Shown in pieces: positions 19,913 to 28,052 of a DNA stretch of 51,293 nucleotides. Within the stretch, counting starts at the first letter, position 1; each line of letters begins with the position of its first letter. The translations under genes and the position numbers were made by a program. The stretch covers positions 1-51,293 of IMG/VR virus record IMGVR_UViG_3300020411_002386; one strand, 5' to 3'. This stretch comes from a virus. The notes below the pieces were generated by a model that saw only the letters and a program-made list of their open reading frames with translations, had not been told where the DNA came from and searched no databases.

Positions 19913-20315
19913 TAATATGCTCTTCTAATTTATTAAGAAATATATTATGTCCTTTTGGTATAGTTTTAAATTGAAAACCATATTTTCTCTTAGACAAATC
20001 TTTATATACTTTTATTAAATCTTCTTTAGCTACTTTAGATAAATCATTTTCAATATCTATATACCAGCCAGCTACTTCAGATACCTCAGAAGATATCTTA
20101 GACGCAGCTTCAGAAAATAAAACTCTATCCCATCTATTTTTATATCCAAGAGCCGTCATTTGTAACCAATTAAGAACTCTTTTATAGTTATGATAATTTT
20201 TATTCTCTTCATAAAAATCCATAACATATTTAATCTTCTCACAGATATTCTTTATAGAACGAGCATTAACTCTAACTATCTGCCAATGTATATTAAACTT
20301 ATCAACTTTAGACAT
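19905..20315 (-). CDS. Conserved helical protein of marine T4-like phages
   Basis: 136 aa from the ATG at 20315 (GGAGAAGG upstream). NIHWQIVRVNARSIKNICEKI...NYKRVLNWLQMTALGYKNR is all-helical and resembles conserved cyanophage hypotheticals (from memory). First gene after the early promoter at 20342-20370. Function unknown. Confidence 0.7.
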   Translation of the reverse strand: MSKVDKFNIHWQIVRVNARSIKNICEKIKYVMDFYEENKNYHNYKRVLNWLQMTALGYKNRWDRVLFSEAASKISSEVSEVAGWYIDIENDLSKVAKEDLIKVYKDLSKRKYGFQFKTIPKGHNIFLNKLEEHIND

Positions 20316-20341
20316 TAAGACCTTCTCCATATTATATAATT

Positions 20342-20370
20342 ATAATAACACAGATTTAAACTAATGTCAA
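20342..20370 (-). promoter_or_regulatory. Sigma70-type early promoter
   Basis: TTGACA (20370-20365), 17 bases, TATTAT (20347-20342) on the minus strand, about 30 bases before the gene at 20315. The -35 lies in a small dyad (AAACT/AGTTT) and overlaps the end of the preceding gene at 20367. Confidence 0.85.
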
Positions 20371-20756
20371 CAGTTTTTTTCAAGATATTTTAAATTATTT
20401 TCCCAATCATCTTTAAACTTATGATATTTAGGTAATTCAATAAGTCTCTGCTTCTGTTTATAATTAATTGATCCGGGTTTAGATTTCATTCGCCAAAAAG
20501 ATTTTCTTTCTGGTCGAGGTAAATTAGCATCCGGATCATTAGCAAATTCTTTTAGAGGTCCGTTAAATGTCCATGTTTTTATTTCATGATTCCATAACGT
20601 CATAGTAGATCCATCTGGAGATATTAAATCAATACTATATCGATTAATACCTTTGCGTTGAGTATTAATAACTTCCCAATGTTTACCAGATGGATCTTTT
20701 AACTTAATATCTTTGACGACTTGTCCGCCTTTATCTTTTAATAAGACATATACCAT
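20367..20756 (-). CDS. Hypothetical protein
   Basis: 129 aa from the ATG at 20756, overlapping the folE stop as TAATG. KLKDPSGKHWEVINTQRKGINRYSIDLISPDG looks like beta-rich sequence, with a basic tail (RPERKSFWRMKSKPGS). Not QueF: no catalytic Cys in a QueF motif. Function unknown; it sits within the deazaguanine block. Confidence 0.65.
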   Translation of the reverse strand: MVYVLLKDKGGQVVKDIKLKDPSGKHWEVINTQRKGINRYSIDLISPDGSTMTLWNHEIKTWTFNGPLKEFANDPDANLPRPERKSFWRMKSKPGSINYKQKQRLIELPKYHKFKDDWENNLKYLEKNC

Positions 20757-21436
20757 TAACAAGCAAAGTTTTGTTGTAGTTTTATATTATCAAAGAATTC
20801 AGTCTTAGCATGTGATGTATTAAACAAACCTTTTACAACAGTTGTTTGTGTTAAAGAACTATGAGACTCGACGCCTCTATTCTCCATACATCCATGAGTA
20901 GCTTGAGTATAAACAGCTACGTTTTCTGATTCAGTTGCTTTCATTATTTCTCTACAAATATCATTAGTTAATTCTTCTTGTAGAGTTCCTCTACGAGCAC
21001 ACCACTGAACTATTCTAGTATACTTAGAAAGACCAATTACTTTCTCTGTAGGTATAACACCAATATAAGCAACTCCTTTTACTGTCTGATGATGATGACT
21101 ACATAAAGAAGTAAATTCAGCTCTAGCTGTAATCATACCATGATAACTATTCTTACCTGTATTAGGAAAAGAAGTTACATTAGGTGGTAAATGATAACGA
21201 CCAGCCATAATTTCATTAACATACATCTTAGCTAGTCTAGCGCCTGTATCTCTACTATTAGGATCATTCTTAGTATCAATAACTAAAGCATCTAATACTT
21301 CTGTAAACTTTTCAGCTACTTCATCTATTAAATGAGTCCTTTCACCAGGCTCTATATGTTTTGAAATATTATCACCAGCCCAAAAACTATCACCAGCTGC
21401 TAGGATTCTTTTTTTAATCTTTTCTGATACTTTCAC
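20756..21436 (-). CDS. folE: GTP cyclohydrolase I
   Basis: 226 aa. FTSLCSHHHQTVKGVAYIGVIPTEKVIGLSKYTRIVQWCARRGTLQEELTNDICREIM and THGCMENRGVE hold the zinc Cys/His and the catalytic residues of FolE. It turns GTP into dihydroneopterin triphosphate, the first step to preQ0. Start is a GTG at 21436 with AAGGAG five bases upstream, overlapping the preceding stop. First enzyme of the local deazaguanine pathway. Confidence 0.95.
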   Translation of the reverse strand: MKVSEKIKKRILAAGDSFWAGDNISKHIEPGERTHLIDEVAEKFTEVLDALVIDTKNDPNSRDTGARLAKMYVNEIMAGRYHLPPNVTSFPNTGKNSYHGMITARAEFTSLCSHHHQTVKGVAYIGVIPTEKVIGLSKYTRIVQWCARRGTLQEELTNDICREIMKATESENVAVYTQATHGCMENRGVESHSSLTQTTVVKGLFNTSHAKTEFFDNIKLQQNFAC

Positions 21437-21873
21437 ATTAACTCCTTTACAAAATCCATATTACTATGAACCCAAATAATTGTATCACCAAATTTATTTT
21501 CTTTGGCTCTACGCTCTTTTGCATAATCAACATAACTTTTCATGTCTTCTATATTATAACTGAAAATCTTTTCATTGTCAAGGTCTACTGCAAATATTTG
21601 TTCAGCTTCAGTTGTATATAACCAACCTTCTTCATTTTTTCTTTTATTATATAATTCGACACACATATATTCTTTAAACATATTTGTCTTAACATCAGTT
21701 ACTACACCATCAACTACACAGTCAATTTTTTTCTTAACCTGGCTATCATAATCATTTTTATCTACCCAAGAAATATTATTTTCTTTACAATACTCTTCAA
21801 CTAATTTTTCTCCTAGATCACCCTTCTTACCAGATGCTCCATATCTTCCTTCTGAATTTTTATACCAGGTCAT
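21433..21873 (-). CDS. PD-(D/E)XK nuclease-fold protein
   Basis: 146 aa from the ATG at 21873 after GGAG. GDLGEKLVEEYCKENN (helix with Glu), KIDCVVDGVVTDVKT (D...VxxDVK, the Asp-x-Lys catalytic strand) and KEYMCVELYNK fit a restriction-endonuclease-like core. Possible roles are a DNA nuclease or Holliday/flap enzyme; target unknown. Close relatives without known function occur in marine phages. ATG shares TAATG with the small ORF upstream. Confidence 0.7.
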   Translation of the reverse strand: MTWYKNSEGRYGASGKKGDLGEKLVEEYCKENNISWVDKNDYDSQVKKKIDCVVDGVVTDVKTNMFKEYMCVELYNKRKNEEGWLYTTEAEQIFAVDLDNEKIFSYNIEDMKSYVDYAKERRAKENKFGDTIIWVHSNMDFVKELM

Positions 21874-22043
21874 TATATACTCCAATTTTCAATTTGTATT
21901 TTTAATTCATTAATTCTTTCTTCTAATACACTTACTGTAGTTCGAAGATGTCCTGTATCTTCTGGCGTATACCTACTTCTTAATAAAGCAACTTCACGCA
22001 TTAATACATCTCTATATTCTAATATTTCTTTTATTGTTTCCAC
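21873..22043 (-). CDS. Small coiled-coil protein (56 aa)
   Basis: GTG at 22043 (overlapping the TAG of the AsnB-like gene; AGGA upstream) encodes VETIKEILEYRDVLMREVAL and on to LEERINELKIQIENWSI, a two-helix coiled coil with a RYTPEDTGHL linker. The stop overlaps the next ATG. A similar short protein is, from memory, common in cyanophage genomes. Coding packing on both sides argues strongly that it is real. Confidence 0.8.
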   Translation of the reverse strand: METIKEILEYRDVLMREVALLRSRYTPEDTGHLRTTVSVLEERINELKIQIENWSI

Positions 22044-22681
22044 TATTTTTTCCTATAGGATTTATTATTATTTTGTAATACTTCAAAGTTAATCTTTTTG
22101 GGTGTATATGGTAATCCCACATCTTTTATATACATTCCAAAAGCTTTTTTATATTTTAACTTATATTCAGGATCAAGGCAACCTAATTCTTTTACTATAT
22201 TAACATTTAATAATGGTGACCGCATATTTATTTTATGAAATGAATATGCTTGATCCGAAAATGTTAAAAAATCTACCATGCGACGAATGTTATTGGTATA
22301 ATATTCATCAGCACCTATACCACTTAATAATATTGGAGAACAATGCTTTGCTAGAAAATAATGACCTGTGGCTATTCCAATGCCGGTTTCTTTACCTAAT
22401 GAATATCCAGCTCTTGTCATTTCTTCTTGGATATTATTAATATCTTTTTGACTATAAGGACCTATTACAGAAGCTTTTTGTTTAAGAAATTTATGCCTTG
22501 CTTTTAAAATATCTAAATCTTCATTTCCAGTCATAGATACTATTTTAAATTTTTTATTTAACTTATGTAATGCCGCGGCAATTACTCCGCTATCTGTTCC
22601 ACTACTCAAAGATACTGTAGTTAAACCAGGTACATACCATTCTTCAACGGCATTTGTTATAGCATCGAAAAAATTTTTCAT
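22043..22681 (-). CDS. AsnB-like ATP-pyrophosphatase domain without a glutaminase domain
   Basis: 212 aa from the ATG at 22681. SLSSGTDSGVIAAAL (24-38) matches the AsnB/beta-lactam synthetase PP-loop (SGGxDS), and SGIGADEYY matches the second AsnB signature. AsnB itself is about 550 aa with an N-terminal Gln-amidotransferase domain, absent here. It could use free ammonia or another amine on an adenylated carboxylate. ATGA joint with the oxygenase upstream suggests they act on one pathway. A role in altering the deazaguanine base or in asparagine supply is speculative. Confidence 0.75.
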   Translation of the reverse strand: MKNFFDAITNAVEEWYVPGLTTVSLSSGTDSGVIAAALHKLNKKFKIVSMTGNEDLDILKARHKFLKQKASVIGPYSQKDINNIQEEMTRAGYSLGKETGIGIATGHYFLAKHCSPILLSGIGADEYYTNNIRRMVDFLTFSDQAYSFHKINMRSPLLNVNIVKELGCLDPEYKLKYKKAFGMYIKDVGLPYTPKKINFEVLQNNNKSYRKK

Positions 22682-23271
22682 TTTGTAATTGTCCATTCCG
22701 GTAATACTGCCTCTCTAGGTACTAGCCAGGTTACAAGAACCCGACGGAAACCCCTTTTTATTTTTGTTACGCCGTGTACCACACTTGCGTTATAAATTAT
22801 TGTTTCACCAACTTTAAGTGGTATTTTATGTTGATTAGCATGATCATTCGGATCAAAAGAGTTATTTTCTTTAATTGTAGGATCCCCATCTGATACATTA
22901 GCTTCTTGTATAATTACATCGCCTCCGACTAAATCTTCTTCTTCGACAAGTGTTACAAAACTCATACCACCAACAACTGAATGGCCATCGATGTGTAGTG
23001 CAGCTTCTCCTCCTGGATGATATTCAAGTAAGAAGACATTCTTTAATCTCCATTCTTGTTTAGTAAAAGCTGTTGCCCAATCTATTTTTTTCTTGATAAA
23101 AGATTCAACATACTTTTTGATAACTGGATCTTCGTGTTTAAAAATATTACTAATACGTTGCCAAGTACCTTTCACAGTTTCTAAATCACTATCAAATATT
23201 TCTTTGAGATATTTAATCTCAGGTTCATCAAATAGCCGTTTTACATATACCTGATTAAGACTTGATTTCAT
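22678..23271 (-). CDS. 2OG/Fe(II) oxygenase, prolyl-hydroxylase (PKHD) type
   Basis: 197 aa. YHPGGEAALHIDGHS (H93-x-D95), GGDVIIQ, GETIIYNASVVHGVTKIKRGFRRVLVTW (H166, R176) is the full 2OG-FeII_Oxy pattern. Such genes are frequent in marine T4-like phages. Distinct in fold layout from the four Asp/Asn-hydroxylase-like genes at the left end. It overlaps queE upstream (stop of queE at 23271) and the AsnB-like gene downstream. Confidence 0.88.
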   Translation of the reverse strand: MKSSLNQVYVKRLFDEPEIKYLKEIFDSDLETVKGTWQRISNIFKHEDPVIKKYVESFIKKKIDWATAFTKQEWRLKNVFLLEYHPGGEAALHIDGHSVVGGMSFVTLVEEEDLVGGDVIIQEANVSDGDPTIKENNSFDPNDHANQHKIPLKVGETIIYNASVVHGVTKIKRGFRRVLVTWLVPREAVLPEWTITK

Positions 23272-24212
23272 TAGGTACCAATCGCATTACCAAATAAGTA
23301 ACAATGCAATCTACCAGAAACATTATAGCCTCTTTCAAAAGCGATCTTAGCTACTTCCCCCGCTCCTCGTTCTTGTTCTTCTACTGTAGCTCCAACAGGC
23401 ATAATGTATACAGGCCAATTTATTTTTTCAGCTCTGAACATAGCAAGAACTTCTTCCATCTCTTCCCATTGTTCTTTATGAGGACCCATTACAAATTTTA
23501 ATTGTCCAATATGACTATCAGAGTTCTTATTAGCGTTAAGACCTACTAAATTATAATCTGCAACTGTCTTAGGTTGAATAGCTTTTTCTCTTTTCTCTCC
23601 AGCCACAGACCATAACTTAGGAGATACAGAAAAGAAAACAGGAGCCTGCCATACACCATTATTCATTACACTATTTTTAAAATCATCTGTTAATTCTTGT
23701 GTTCCATTAGTTTCAAATGTTATACGAGCTGGCCGTTTATTACTATGTCCTCTCATTTCCTCATTAATTTCTACGACAGCTTGTTGAGCATGTTTCATTA
23801 AAGGTTCACCACCTGTATAACAAAGATGAGCTCTTTGTCCCGATACAGGATGTACAAAACCACCTTCTGGATTACTTTCCGTTTTAGTAGTTTCAAATAT
23901 CTGTTGATATATTTCTTTAGCTGTTTTATGTCCCATTAAATGTCTAAACTTCTTAGACCATGTATAAGAACTATCACATCCCTTTTCCCATACAGGAAGA
24001 TCTTCAACTCTATTAACAGTTTTAGGATCAAAGTCTTGATAAGGTAATTCCCAAGTATCTGGTTTAGTAGGATGATCTTGTCCAAAGCCATCACATTGTA
24101 AATTACATAAAAAGAATCTTAACCAGAATGTATGCACTCCAGTATATAATCCTTCACCTTGTATAGAATTAAATATTTCTGAATAAAAATATTTTTTTTC
24201 TTTCTTCTCCAT
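23271..24212 (-). CDS. queE: 7-carboxy-7-deazaguanine synthase QueE with split iron-sulfur motif
   Basis: 313 aa, about 90 longer than many QueE. NSIQGEGLYTGVHTFWLRFFLCNLQCDGFG is the radical-SAM start, CYTGGEPLM the SAM-binding GGEP, FETNGTQ and VSPKL follow. The usual CxxxCxxC is broken: C36-x3-C40, then about 38 inserted residues before C79 in GCDSSYTW, which looks like the displaced third cysteine. It rearranges carboxy-tetrahydropterin to CDG, the substrate of QueC. Confidence 0.9.
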   Translation of the reverse strand: MEKKEKKYFYSEIFNSIQGEGLYTGVHTFWLRFFLCNLQCDGFGQDHPTKPDTWELPYQDFDPKTVNRVEDLPVWEKGCDSSYTWSKKFRHLMGHKTAKEIYQQIFETTKTESNPEGGFVHPVSGQRAHLCYTGGEPLMKHAQQAVVEINEEMRGHSNKRPARITFETNGTQELTDDFKNSVMNNGVWQAPVFFSVSPKLWSVAGEKREKAIQPKTVADYNLVGLNANKNSDSHIGQLKFVMGPHKEQWEEMEEVLAMFRAEKINWPVYIMPVGATVEEQERGAGEVAKIAFERGYNVSGRLHCYLFGNAIGT

Positions 24213-24433
24213 TAATCCTCCTTAACTGTAGCTTTTTCTGTAGGTGTAGGAATACAATAAGACACACCATTAAAATCTGGAACATTCATTAACGCGTGGT
24301 TAACATTATGGGCAGCTTCAGCACATTTATAATAATCATAATAAACCATTTTTCTAGACGCTTCTAAATCTCTACCACTACCATCTTCTATTACTAATGT
24401 CCATAATAGAATCATTCCCCATAACGTTTTCAT
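24212..24433 (-). CDS. Small exported-type protein
   Basis: 73 aa. A hydrophobic start (MKTLWGMILLWTLVI) like a signal peptide, then a polar domain with two Cys (KCAEAAH, SYCIPTP), the plan shared by 14732-14956, 25757-26008 and 42414-42602. ATGA joint with queD. Function unknown. Confidence 0.7.
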   Translation of the reverse strand: MKTLWGMILLWTLVIEDGSGRDLEASRKMVYYDYYKCAEAAHNVNHALMNVPDFNGVSYCIPTPTEKATVKED

Positions 24434-24876
24434 CTACTATAGATAGCGCTATTGGCTCCATGTTCTGAACATTCTACACTTTCTACCCAACAACGACCTT
24501 TAGACATACTGTCAATTAATTCTTGAGCAAAGTTAAAAGCATGTTCAGCAAATTTTTCTACTCCAACTCCGTCAACAATATTTAGTTCACAGAGTTCAGC
24601 TGATTCAAGATTTCTAAAATACGTCATCATAGGATCATCTTTATCTAATACAACTTTATGATCAAAACTATCTTCTAACCAGGCCTTTAATGGTTTAAGA
24701 CCGCCAAAATCAACGACCCAGTTTCTTTCATCTAATTCACTACATCCAAAAGTAAACTTAAACGCTAAAGCATAACCATGTAAAAATTTGCAATGACTAT
24801 GAGCTTTAGGTTGTCTAAAGCATGCACTTAAACCAATATTATGGCCATAAGTCTTAGTCGAATAATGTTTTCCCAT
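24430..24876 (-). CDS. queD: 6-pyruvoyl-tetrahydropterin/carboxy-tetrahydropterin synthase-like QueD
   Basis: 148 aa. SHCKFLHGYALAFKFTF, WVVDFGGLKPLKAWLEDSFDHKVVL and VESVECSEHGANSAIY follow PTPS/QueD order. The zinc site differs from E. coli QueD: AAH becomes ACF (18-20) and HGH becomes HGY (33-35), while H26 and H28 are available nearby. Cyanophage PTPS proteins share this look, so it may be a family trait. Second step of the preQ0 pathway. Confidence 0.85.
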   Translation of the reverse strand: MGKHYSTKTYGHNIGLSACFRQPKAHSHCKFLHGYALAFKFTFGCSELDERNWVVDFGGLKPLKAWLEDSFDHKVVLDKDDPMMTYFRNLESAELCELNIVDGVGVEKFAEHAFNFAQELIDSMSKGRCWVESVECSEHGANSAIYSR

Positions 24877-25099
24877 ACATAGGCTCCTCTATTTTTTTAA
24901 TACCATTACACCAATTAATAGCTGCATCTTCTACATAGTGTAATGACTTATTGGGAAACTCTTCTAAATGAAAGAATCCCGTTGCATCTTTATTTTTATA
25001 ATATTTAATATAAAACATTTCTTCCTTATAGTCAACATGTATTTCACATATTTCATCAGATTCTTCTTTTACATGTGTTTGTAATAGTTTACTTGCCAT
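24854..25099 (-). CDS. Small hypothetical protein
   Basis: 81 aa, GGAGG upstream of the ATG at 25099. Beta-rich middle (ICEIHVDYKEEMFYIKYY) then a helix (HYVEDAAINWCNGI). Overlaps thyX and queD. No family recognised. Confidence 0.7.
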   Translation of the reverse strand: MASKLLQTHVKEESDEICEIHVDYKEEMFYIKYYKNKDATGFFHLEEFPNKSLHYVEDAAINWCNGIKKIEEPMYGKTLFD

Positions 25100-25760
25100 G
25101 AAAATCCTCCATTAGTGGAAATATTTTGTTAATTGCTTTACCAATAGCTATAGCTAATTCCATATGTTCTTTTTGGGTTCCATTAGCTGATCTTAATTCA
25201 ACATAGTGAATCCAAGATCTAATAGTTCCATTAACATATAATCTTGATTTAGTATTGCCTTCTGGTAATATAACCCTTGCTTGTTCTTTGGCTATACCTT
25301 TATCTATAGCTTGTTTATAGATTCTTTGAACGTGTTCTATAATAAATTTCTGTTGTGCATCCCACCATATTTTAAGATCTAGATCGGTTGTATCTATACT
25401 ATTCTGTCTATTTTTTTCATCTTGTAATCTAGCTTCTCTAAGTTCAAAAGCTAAGTCATCAATGGGATCAGCATATCGTTGACTAAACTCTTGAAATGAA
25501 AATGATCTATGACGTAATAATTGTCTAGCAATATCTCTAGTGGTTTCTATTTCCATTACTACAGATGCTAATTCAAATGGAGACCAGTGTTTATTTTTAA
25601 TAAGATATTTTAATAATTTACCAGATGTCTCTGAATTATTTTGATTAGAAGGATTAGATACTCTTGCACAATAGGCTATTAAATTTTGAACGTCTGGTTT
25701 TTTAACTGCAACCGGATCGTCGTCATGGGTCATTGTATATCCAAGTAAATTTACTTTCAT
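25089..25760 (-). CDS. thyX: Flavin-dependent thymidylate synthase
   Basis: 223 aa. RQLLRHRSFSFQEFSQRYADP is the ThyX signature RHRxxSxxxxSxRY, and ARVILPEGNTKSRLYVNGTIRSWIHYVELR completes the FAD/dUMP site. It makes dTMP from dUMP using methylene-THF and NADPH. Fits with the dCTP deaminase/dUTPase gene of the same block. Confidence 0.95.
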   Translation of the reverse strand: MKVNLLGYTMTHDDDPVAVKKPDVQNLIAYCARVSNPSNQNNSETSGKLLKYLIKNKHWSPFELASVVMEIETTRDIARQLLRHRSFSFQEFSQRYADPIDDLAFELREARLQDEKNRQNSIDTTDLDLKIWWDAQQKFIIEHVQRIYKQAIDKGIAKEQARVILPEGNTKSRLYVNGTIRSWIHYVELRSANGTQKEHMELAIAIGKAINKIFPLMEDFHGK

Positions 25761-26008
25761 ACCTCAGGGGCTCCTTGTGCTTCTATAGCATCAACAGTGT
25801 CTTGATCAACACAAGATATTATATTTGGTGTATAGTCAGGACCAAATTCCATCCATAGCTTTGTCATAATTTCATCACTATAATCTACAGCAAATTGACT
25901 ACATTCTTCTCTTGAATTAAATACATGTGTTGTAAAAATATAGGCAACTGGAGGTTCAGCTACAGTGCCCATTAAGTGTGCCATTAACGCTACTAAATAA
26001 ATTTTCAT
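25757..26008 (-). CDS. Small exported-type protein
   Basis: 83 aa with a signal-like N-terminus (MKIYLVALMAHLMGTVA) and two Cys in the rest (EECSQF, IISCVDQ). Same plan as 24212-24433. ATGA joints on both sides. Function unknown. Confidence 0.7.
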   Translation of the reverse strand: MKIYLVALMAHLMGTVAEPPVAYIFTTHVFNSREECSQFAVDYSDEIMTKLWMEFGPDYTPNIISCVDQDTVDAIEAQGAPEV

Positions 26009-26148
26009 CTAGCTTTACCTTGACCTCTATATTTTTTATATTGTCTTCTTTTATGTTTATTCATCATAGTCTTAGAAAGATTTCTTCTACCTACAGATGT
26101 CTTCTTTGAAGAATATGGTTTCCATTTAGCAAATGAATATATTGCCAC
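26005..26148 (-). CDS. Small basic protein (47 aa)
   Basis: GTG at 26148 overlaps the previous TAG and the TGA overlaps the next ATG. Product VAIYSFAKWKPYSSKKTSVG then RRNLSKTMMNKHKRRQYKKY and RGQGKAR: strongly basic, likely RNA- or DNA-binding. Similar short proteins appear in marine T4-like phages, from memory. Confidence 0.75.
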   Translation of the reverse strand: MAIYSFAKWKPYSSKKTSVGRRNLSKTMMNKHKRRQYKKYRGQGKAR

Positions 26149-26309
26149 TATTCAGGCCTCTTATCTACAACTTCTTCAAGAACGCCTAGAGCTTCAGCAC
26201 ATAGTAATCCCCATGCTAAAAAGAATATGTTACCATTAATTATACATAATCCACATGCTATAATGCGCAAAGTGCTTTTTATCATTGAAATATTAAAATG
26301 ATTCATCAT
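26148..26309 (-). CDS. Small membrane protein (53 aa)
   Basis: ATG at 26309 overlaps the stop of the 39-aa ORF upstream (TAATG). Hydrophobic over most of its length (LRIIACGLCIINGNIFFLAW then GLLCAEALGVLEEV), two possible spans. Function unknown. Confidence 0.65.
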   Translation of the reverse strand: MMNHFNISMIKSTLRIIACGLCIINGNIFFLAWGLLCAEALGVLEEVVDKRPE

Positions 26310-26428
26310 TAGGACACCTGTACAGCAATATAAATGCAAAGTCCAAGGATTACTAGTTTGCCATAATCTAAATCAAACTTAGTTCCTTCTCCATAGGAAT
26401 CTTCCCACATTTCTCTTATCTTTTTCAT
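26309..26428 (-). CDS. Small single-span membrane protein (39 aa)
   Basis: ATG at 26428 with GGAG five bases upstream; product MKKIREMWEDSYGEGTKFDL then DYGKLVILGLCIYIAVQVS, with one C-terminal membrane helix. Directly follows gene 41. Too short for routine ORF calling but with good start signals and a TAATG joint. Confidence 0.75.
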   Translation of the reverse strand: MKKIREMWEDSYGEGTKFDLDYGKLVILGLCIYIAVQVS

Positions 26429-26430
26429 AC

Positions 26431-27795
26431 TTACTCCATTTTAAAGTTTTTAAATTTTTCATTAACAGCTGTATTATCAAATACAGGAGTATCATCAACG
26501 ATATCACTTTGATCGTCAACATCATGTAATCGCATTTTATTTCTATCAATACCGATTACAAATCTTTTATATTTTACTGGATCATTATAACGATTCTTTA
26601 ATTGCTTAACCATTATTTGTCCCTGAGCATCTAATTCTTCACTAGATATTAAAGCAAACATTAAGTCGGCAGTCGCGGGTAATCCAAAAGACTCGGACGT
26701 ATCTTCAAGCCCAGGATCAGAGCTAGTAAAACCCGAACGTGTCGTCTGTGTTGCAGACATAATCGGTACGTCGAACTCGACAGCGAGCCCACGCAACTCT
26801 TCAGCAATTGCTTTAATGTAAGTATAAGAATTGATGGCACCGCCCATTCCTTTCATTCTAGAACTTGCACATATATTAAGATAATCTACAAATATAATCT
26901 CAGGTACAAAGTTACGTTTAAGTTTTAATTCGTTTAATAAGGCTCTAAAGTGTCCTGTATGGGCAGAACCTGTGGGATATTCTTTAATAATTAATTTACC
27001 ATTAGTCTTAGCAGCTATATGATCTACCTTATCCATTAACATTTGTTTAGATAAGTGTTCAAGTTGGTCTAATGGTACATCTAAAAGATTAGCATCTATT
27101 CTTTCGGCTATTCTTTCTTCAGCCATTTCCATTGTAATATATAGGACATTTCTGCCTCTTGTTAGGCAGGAACTGGCGACGTGGCACATGAATAAAGACT
27201 TCCCAACACCAGTACCAGCCAAAGCAATATTGAGAGTTTTATTAGGTATTCCTCCTTTTGTAATCTTGTTAAGATATTCAAGATCAAATGGGATTCGTTC
27301 TTCTTGCTCATGATAAAAGTTATACCTTTCTTCTACATCTTCTATATAATCATGCCCCACAGTAGGATCAAATGTTATTGCCAAAGCATTTGATAATAAT
27401 TCTGGTAAAGCATTTTTAGTTAATGTTTTATGTTTACCATCAATAATAGAAATAGATTCCATGATAGCATTATAAATTCCTCTATCTTGGCACCATTTTT
27501 CAGTAGTATCTATTAACCACTTTTCATCTGATTTATCTTTAGTAAAAAGATTAGGAAGTATTTCTATTGCAGCTGTAAATTGATCATTATTAAATTTATC
27601 AGATTCTTCAATAGCTACTTTCAAAGATTCTTTTGTAGGCAAAGTATTATACTTAGCTACATACTTTGCTACTTCTTTAAATAAAAGATTATAAACACCT
27701 TGAAAGTATTCCGGCTTAATAAATGGTAAGACCTTACGCATATAAGGTTCATTACTTATTAAATTTCCTAATACTGTTTGCTCTACACTACTCAT
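26431..27795 (-). CDS. 41: Replicative DNA helicase gp41 (DnaB-like)
   Basis: 454 aa, T4 gp41 475. N-terminal helical domain (VEQTVLGNLISNEPYMRKVLPFI), Walker A LAGTGVGKS, VLYITMEMAEERIAERI, EIIFVDYLNIC (Walker B) and MSATQTTRSGF (H4-type) in RecA-fold order. Hexameric 5'-3' helicase of the replisome. ATGA joint with the small gene upstream. Confidence 0.95.
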   Translation of the reverse strand: MSSVEQTVLGNLISNEPYMRKVLPFIKPEYFQGVYNLLFKEVAKYVAKYNTLPTKESLKVAIEESDKFNNDQFTAAIEILPNLFTKDKSDEKWLIDTTEKWCQDRGIYNAIMESISIIDGKHKTLTKNALPELLSNALAITFDPTVGHDYIEDVEERYNFYHEQEERIPFDLEYLNKITKGGIPNKTLNIALAGTGVGKSLFMCHVASSCLTRGRNVLYITMEMAEERIAERIDANLLDVPLDQLEHLSKQMLMDKVDHIAAKTNGKLIIKEYPTGSAHTGHFRALLNELKLKRNFVPEIIFVDYLNICASSRMKGMGGAINSYTYIKAIAEELRGLAVEFDVPIMSATQTTRSGFTSSDPGLEDTSESFGLPATADLMFALISSEELDAQGQIMVKQLKNRYNDPVKYKRFVIGIDRNKMRLHDVDDQSDIVDDTPVFDNTAVNEKFKNFKME

Positions 27796-28052
27796 TTATC
27801 CATTATAACCCGATCGAAGATAGAAAGCAACACATTTCTTGTTACTGCGTGCCAATCTAAATCATTATGCCAATCCCAATCTCCCATTTGATGTTCAACT
27901 ACTTGAGTACCAAATCGAAGCTTGTCTTCGCCATCAATAATTTTTATACCTTTGAAATAAAAAACCGTTTCGACAAACGGTCCTGATAAAATTCGAATAT
28001 TCCAATGTTCTTCTTCAAAAGGAATTAATTCGAAATCTTTATTTTCGATCAT
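27792..28052 (-). CDS. Conserved hypothetical between uvsX and 41
   Basis: 86 aa: IPFEEEHWNIRILSGPFVET...DWDWHNDLDWHAVTRNVLLSIFDRVI. Beta-rich with a C-terminal helix and ATGA joints to both recombination and replication genes. Its fixed place suggests a role in the replisome, but no function is known to me. Confidence 0.75.
   Translation of the reverse strand: MIENKDFELIPFEEEHWNIRILSGPFVETVFYFKGIKIIDGEDKLRFGTQVVEHQMGDWDWHNDLDWHAVTRNVLLSIFDRVIMDK

Noticed and set aside
20367-20756. QueF-like nitrile reductase in the deazaguanine block
   Set aside because: No QueF motif or catalytic Cys could be found; left as unknown.
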